Assembly (NCBI GenBank): GCA_963710355.1
Contig: CAVPZU010000003.1
Coordinates: forward strand, 186,001-250,000
Origin: Fen-1359 sp963710355
GTDB taxonomy: Bacteria > Planctomycetota > Phycisphaerae > Sedimentisphaerales > Anaerobacaceae
Direction: 5' to 3'
Length of the DNA: 64,000 nt
How positions within the stretch are numbered: position 1 is the stretch's first letter; the number at the start of each line of letters is the position of its first letter. The notes under the pieces were generated by a model that had not been told where the DNA came from, made no database searches, and worked only from the letters and a program-made list of their open reading frames with translations. The position numbers and the translations under genes are program-made. This document shows, in pieces, positions 62,326 through 64,000 of this stretch.

Positions 62326-63954
62326 TTATCTGACAGAGCCTGTTAGCGGTTCTTTGTCCTTGTCGTCGTCTTTCAAGTCAGTAATGAGGACATTTGTTGT
62401 AAGCATAAGTCCAGCGACGGAGGCAGCGGTTTCGAGGGCCGTCTTTGCGACCTTTGCCGGGTCAATGATGCCCGCATCGAACATATTGACGAATTCGCCC
62501 TTGTCGGCATCGAAGCCGATGTCGGCATCTTTTTGGAGTTTTTCGATAAGCTGTTCAGTTATAACATCGCCAGGCAGGCCGCAGTTGTTGACAATCTCTG
62601 TTGTGGGGGTCTTCATCGCTCTACAGACGATGTCGAATCCGCTTCTTTCATCGCCTTTGGCCTTTGTCTTTGCCTTTTCAACCTCTTTTATGGCCCGCAG
62701 GAATATGATGCCGCCGCCGGGAATAACGCCTTCCTCTGCCGCCGCCCTGGTTGCGTGGAGAGCATCGTCGAGCAGGTCTTTTCGCTCCTTCATTTCGGTC
62801 TCTGTGGCAGCCCCCGCCTTGATTATAGCAACGCCGCCGGTAAGTTTTGCCAATCTTTCCTTCAGCTTTTCCTTGTCATAGTCGCTGGTGGATTTTTCAA
62901 TCTGTTTGCGAATCTGTTCGCATCTGGCAATCGCATCTTTCTTTGTGCCTGCACCCTCGATGATTGTTGTGGTATCCTTGTCGATAACAATTTTTTTTGC
63001 GCTGCCGAGCTGCGATAATTCGATATTCTCAAGTTTTGCACCTAAATCCTCTGTAAAAAATTTGCCGCCGACCAGCGTTGCGATGTCTTCCATCATAGCC
63101 TTCCTTCGGTCGCCAAAGCCCGGCGCCTTTACGGCACAGACCTTCAGGATTCCCTGCAGCCTGTTGATGACGAGCATTGCAAGGGCTTCGCCTTCGACGT
63201 CTTCTGCGATAATCAGCAGGGGCTTTGCGACCTGCGCTGTTTTTTCGAGCAGGGGTATCATCTCACGGATATTCGAAATCTTCTTTTCATAAAGCAGAAC
63301 GTATGCGTCCTCAAGAACGGTCTCCATCAAGCCGGCATCGGTTATAAAATATGGTGAAATGAAGCCTTTGTCAAATTGCATACCTTCGACGAACTCGACC
63401 TCATTTTCGAGACCTTTGCCCTCCTCGACCTCGATGACGCCCTCTTTGCCGACCTTGTCGATGGCATCCGCCAGAATCTCGCCTATTTTTTTGTCGCCGT
63501 TAGCGCTGATAGTGGCCACCTTGGCAATGTCAGAGTGTCCCTTGACAGGCACGCTTGCCGACTGGATAAATTTACTGACGACTTCGGTCGCCTTTGCGAT
63601 ACCCCGCTGCAGCGCGATCGCATTAGCGCCGGCTGTGACATACTTTACGCCTTCGGCGTAGATTGCTTCTGCCAGCACGGTTGCGGTTGTTGTGCCGTCG
63701 CCTACCTTGTCGGCGGTTTTGCTTGCCGCCTCGTTTATCATTTTTGCGCCGAGGTTTTTAAACGGGTCCGGCAGCTCGATTTCCTTGCTGACCGTCACGC
63801 CGTCTTTTGTAATCTTAGGCGACCCCCAGCTTCTGTGCAAAATCACATTTCTGCCGGTAGGTCCCAGAGTGACCTTAACCGCTGCCGCAAGCTGGCTTAA
63901 GCCGTCCTTCAGATTTGCCCTGGCGGTTTCATCGAACATTAATTGCTTTGCCAT
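62326..63954 (-). CDS. groEL: 60 kDa chaperonin GroEL
   Basis: The 542 residues are a complete GroEL: ARANLKDGLSQLAAAVKVTL, PTGRNVILHRSWGSPKITKD, VGDGTTTATVLAEAI (ATP site, Asp of GDGTTT), the apical domain with ISPYFITDAG, and AEEGVIPGGGIIFLRAI, then ETAASVAGLMLTTNVLITDL. It ends EPLTGSVR instead of the flexible GGM tail. AGAGGTGAAAG precedes ATG 63954. groES, if upstream as usual, lies beyond the window; no CIRCE element is visible in the 46 bp left. Confidence 0.97.
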   Translation of the reverse strand: MAKQLMFDETARANLKDGLSQLAAAVKVTLGPTGRNVILHRSWGSPKITKDGVTVSKEIELPDPFKNLGAKMINEAASKTADKVGDGTTTATVLAEAIYAEGVKYVTAGANAIALQRGIAKATEVVSKFIQSASVPVKGHSDIAKVATISANGDKKIGEILADAIDKVGKEGVIEVEEGKGLENEVEFVEGMQFDKGFISPYFITDAGLMETVLEDAYVLLYEKKISNIREMIPLLEKTAQVAKPLLIIAEDVEGEALAMLVINRLQGILKVCAVKAPGFGDRRKAMMEDIATLVGGKFFTEDLGAKLENIELSQLGSAKKIVIDKDTTTIIEGAGTKKDAIARCEQIRKQIEKSTSDYDKEKLKERLAKLTGGVAIIKAGAATETEMKERKDLLDDALHATRAAAEEGVIPGGGIIFLRAIKEVEKAKTKAKGDERSGFDIVCRAMKTPTTEIVNNCGLPGDVITEQLIEKLQKDADIGFDADKGEFVNMFDAGIIDPAKVAKTALETAASVAGLMLTTNVLITDLKDDDKDKEPLTGSVR

Positions 63955-64000
63955 AAATCTTTCACCTCTTATCTATTAAAATAAAAACTCAAAATTTCTT

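Noticed and set aside
1..64000. tRNA or rRNA genes
   Set aside because: I scanned for T-loop GTTCRANNC contexts with acceptor stems and for conserved rRNA words and found none. A covariance search would be decisive.

Overview
The window reads as chromosome of a Gram-negative member of the PVC group, most likely Planctomycetota, class Phycisphaerae. This is inference. It rests on a PEP-CTERM protein, two-repeat dockerin tails, an H-x9-DG pseudopilin, lpxB (lipid A synthesis), a merged ribBA and a tandem-pstB phosphate operon. No rRNA or tRNA gene was seen.

Layout. 0-4.1 kb, plus strand: end of trmD, rplS, yraN, tatD, a phosphohexomutase and a DUF1805 protein. 4.1-10.8 kb: a secreted Ada-zinc protein, an XRE/S24 repressor, then a minus-strand operon (PEP-CTERM protein, dockerin protein, pseudopilin, comF) headed by a cobalamin riboswitch and a terminator. 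11-17.4 kb: FAH hydrolase, an array of hairpins, cold-shock protein, dnaG and rpoD. 17.8-20.7 kb: a decayed PIN-like membrane gene cut by an IS5-family element. 20.8-28 kb: rpoN, recR and pstS-C-A-B1-B2-phoU. 28.4-37 kb: dnaX with SRP RNA upstream, ferredoxin, proC, acpS, a parvulin lipoprotein and mfd. 37.9-45.4 kb: tkt, a lipoprotein, ribBA, pgsA, an SDR gene, pdxJ and dapA. 45.6-52 kb: a DUF362-dockerin protein, a small membrane protein, a beta-propeller protein, a glycosyltransferase, DUF6941 and panB. 52.9-55 kb: a type II restriction-modification pair. 55.2-58.8 kb: lpxB, an ECF sigma/anti-sigma pair and an isochorismatase-like hydrolase. 58.9-59.8 kb: a second IS copy. 60.2-64 kb: fmdB, grpE, dnaJ and groEL.

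Three points matter for any reader. First, at least 17 single-base frameshifts break otherwise intact genes, many of them housekeeping (dnaX, mfd with two, tkt, recR, rpoN, pstA, panB). Sequencing or assembly error is the simplest explanation. I give whole-gene extents and approximate shift points. Second, the intergenic DNA is full of repeats: a 15-bp palindrome family (nine exact copies, several inside reading frames), a hairpin family with constant flanks and variable stems, and degenerate 'phrase' repeats. Third, base composition flips from C-rich to G-rich on the plus strand inside rpoD near 16.1 kb, whatever the gene orientation.

The most biologically interesting items are the two PstB subunits, whose defects all fall in one composite ATP site of a predicted heterodimer, and the B12-riboswitch operon of surface proteins.
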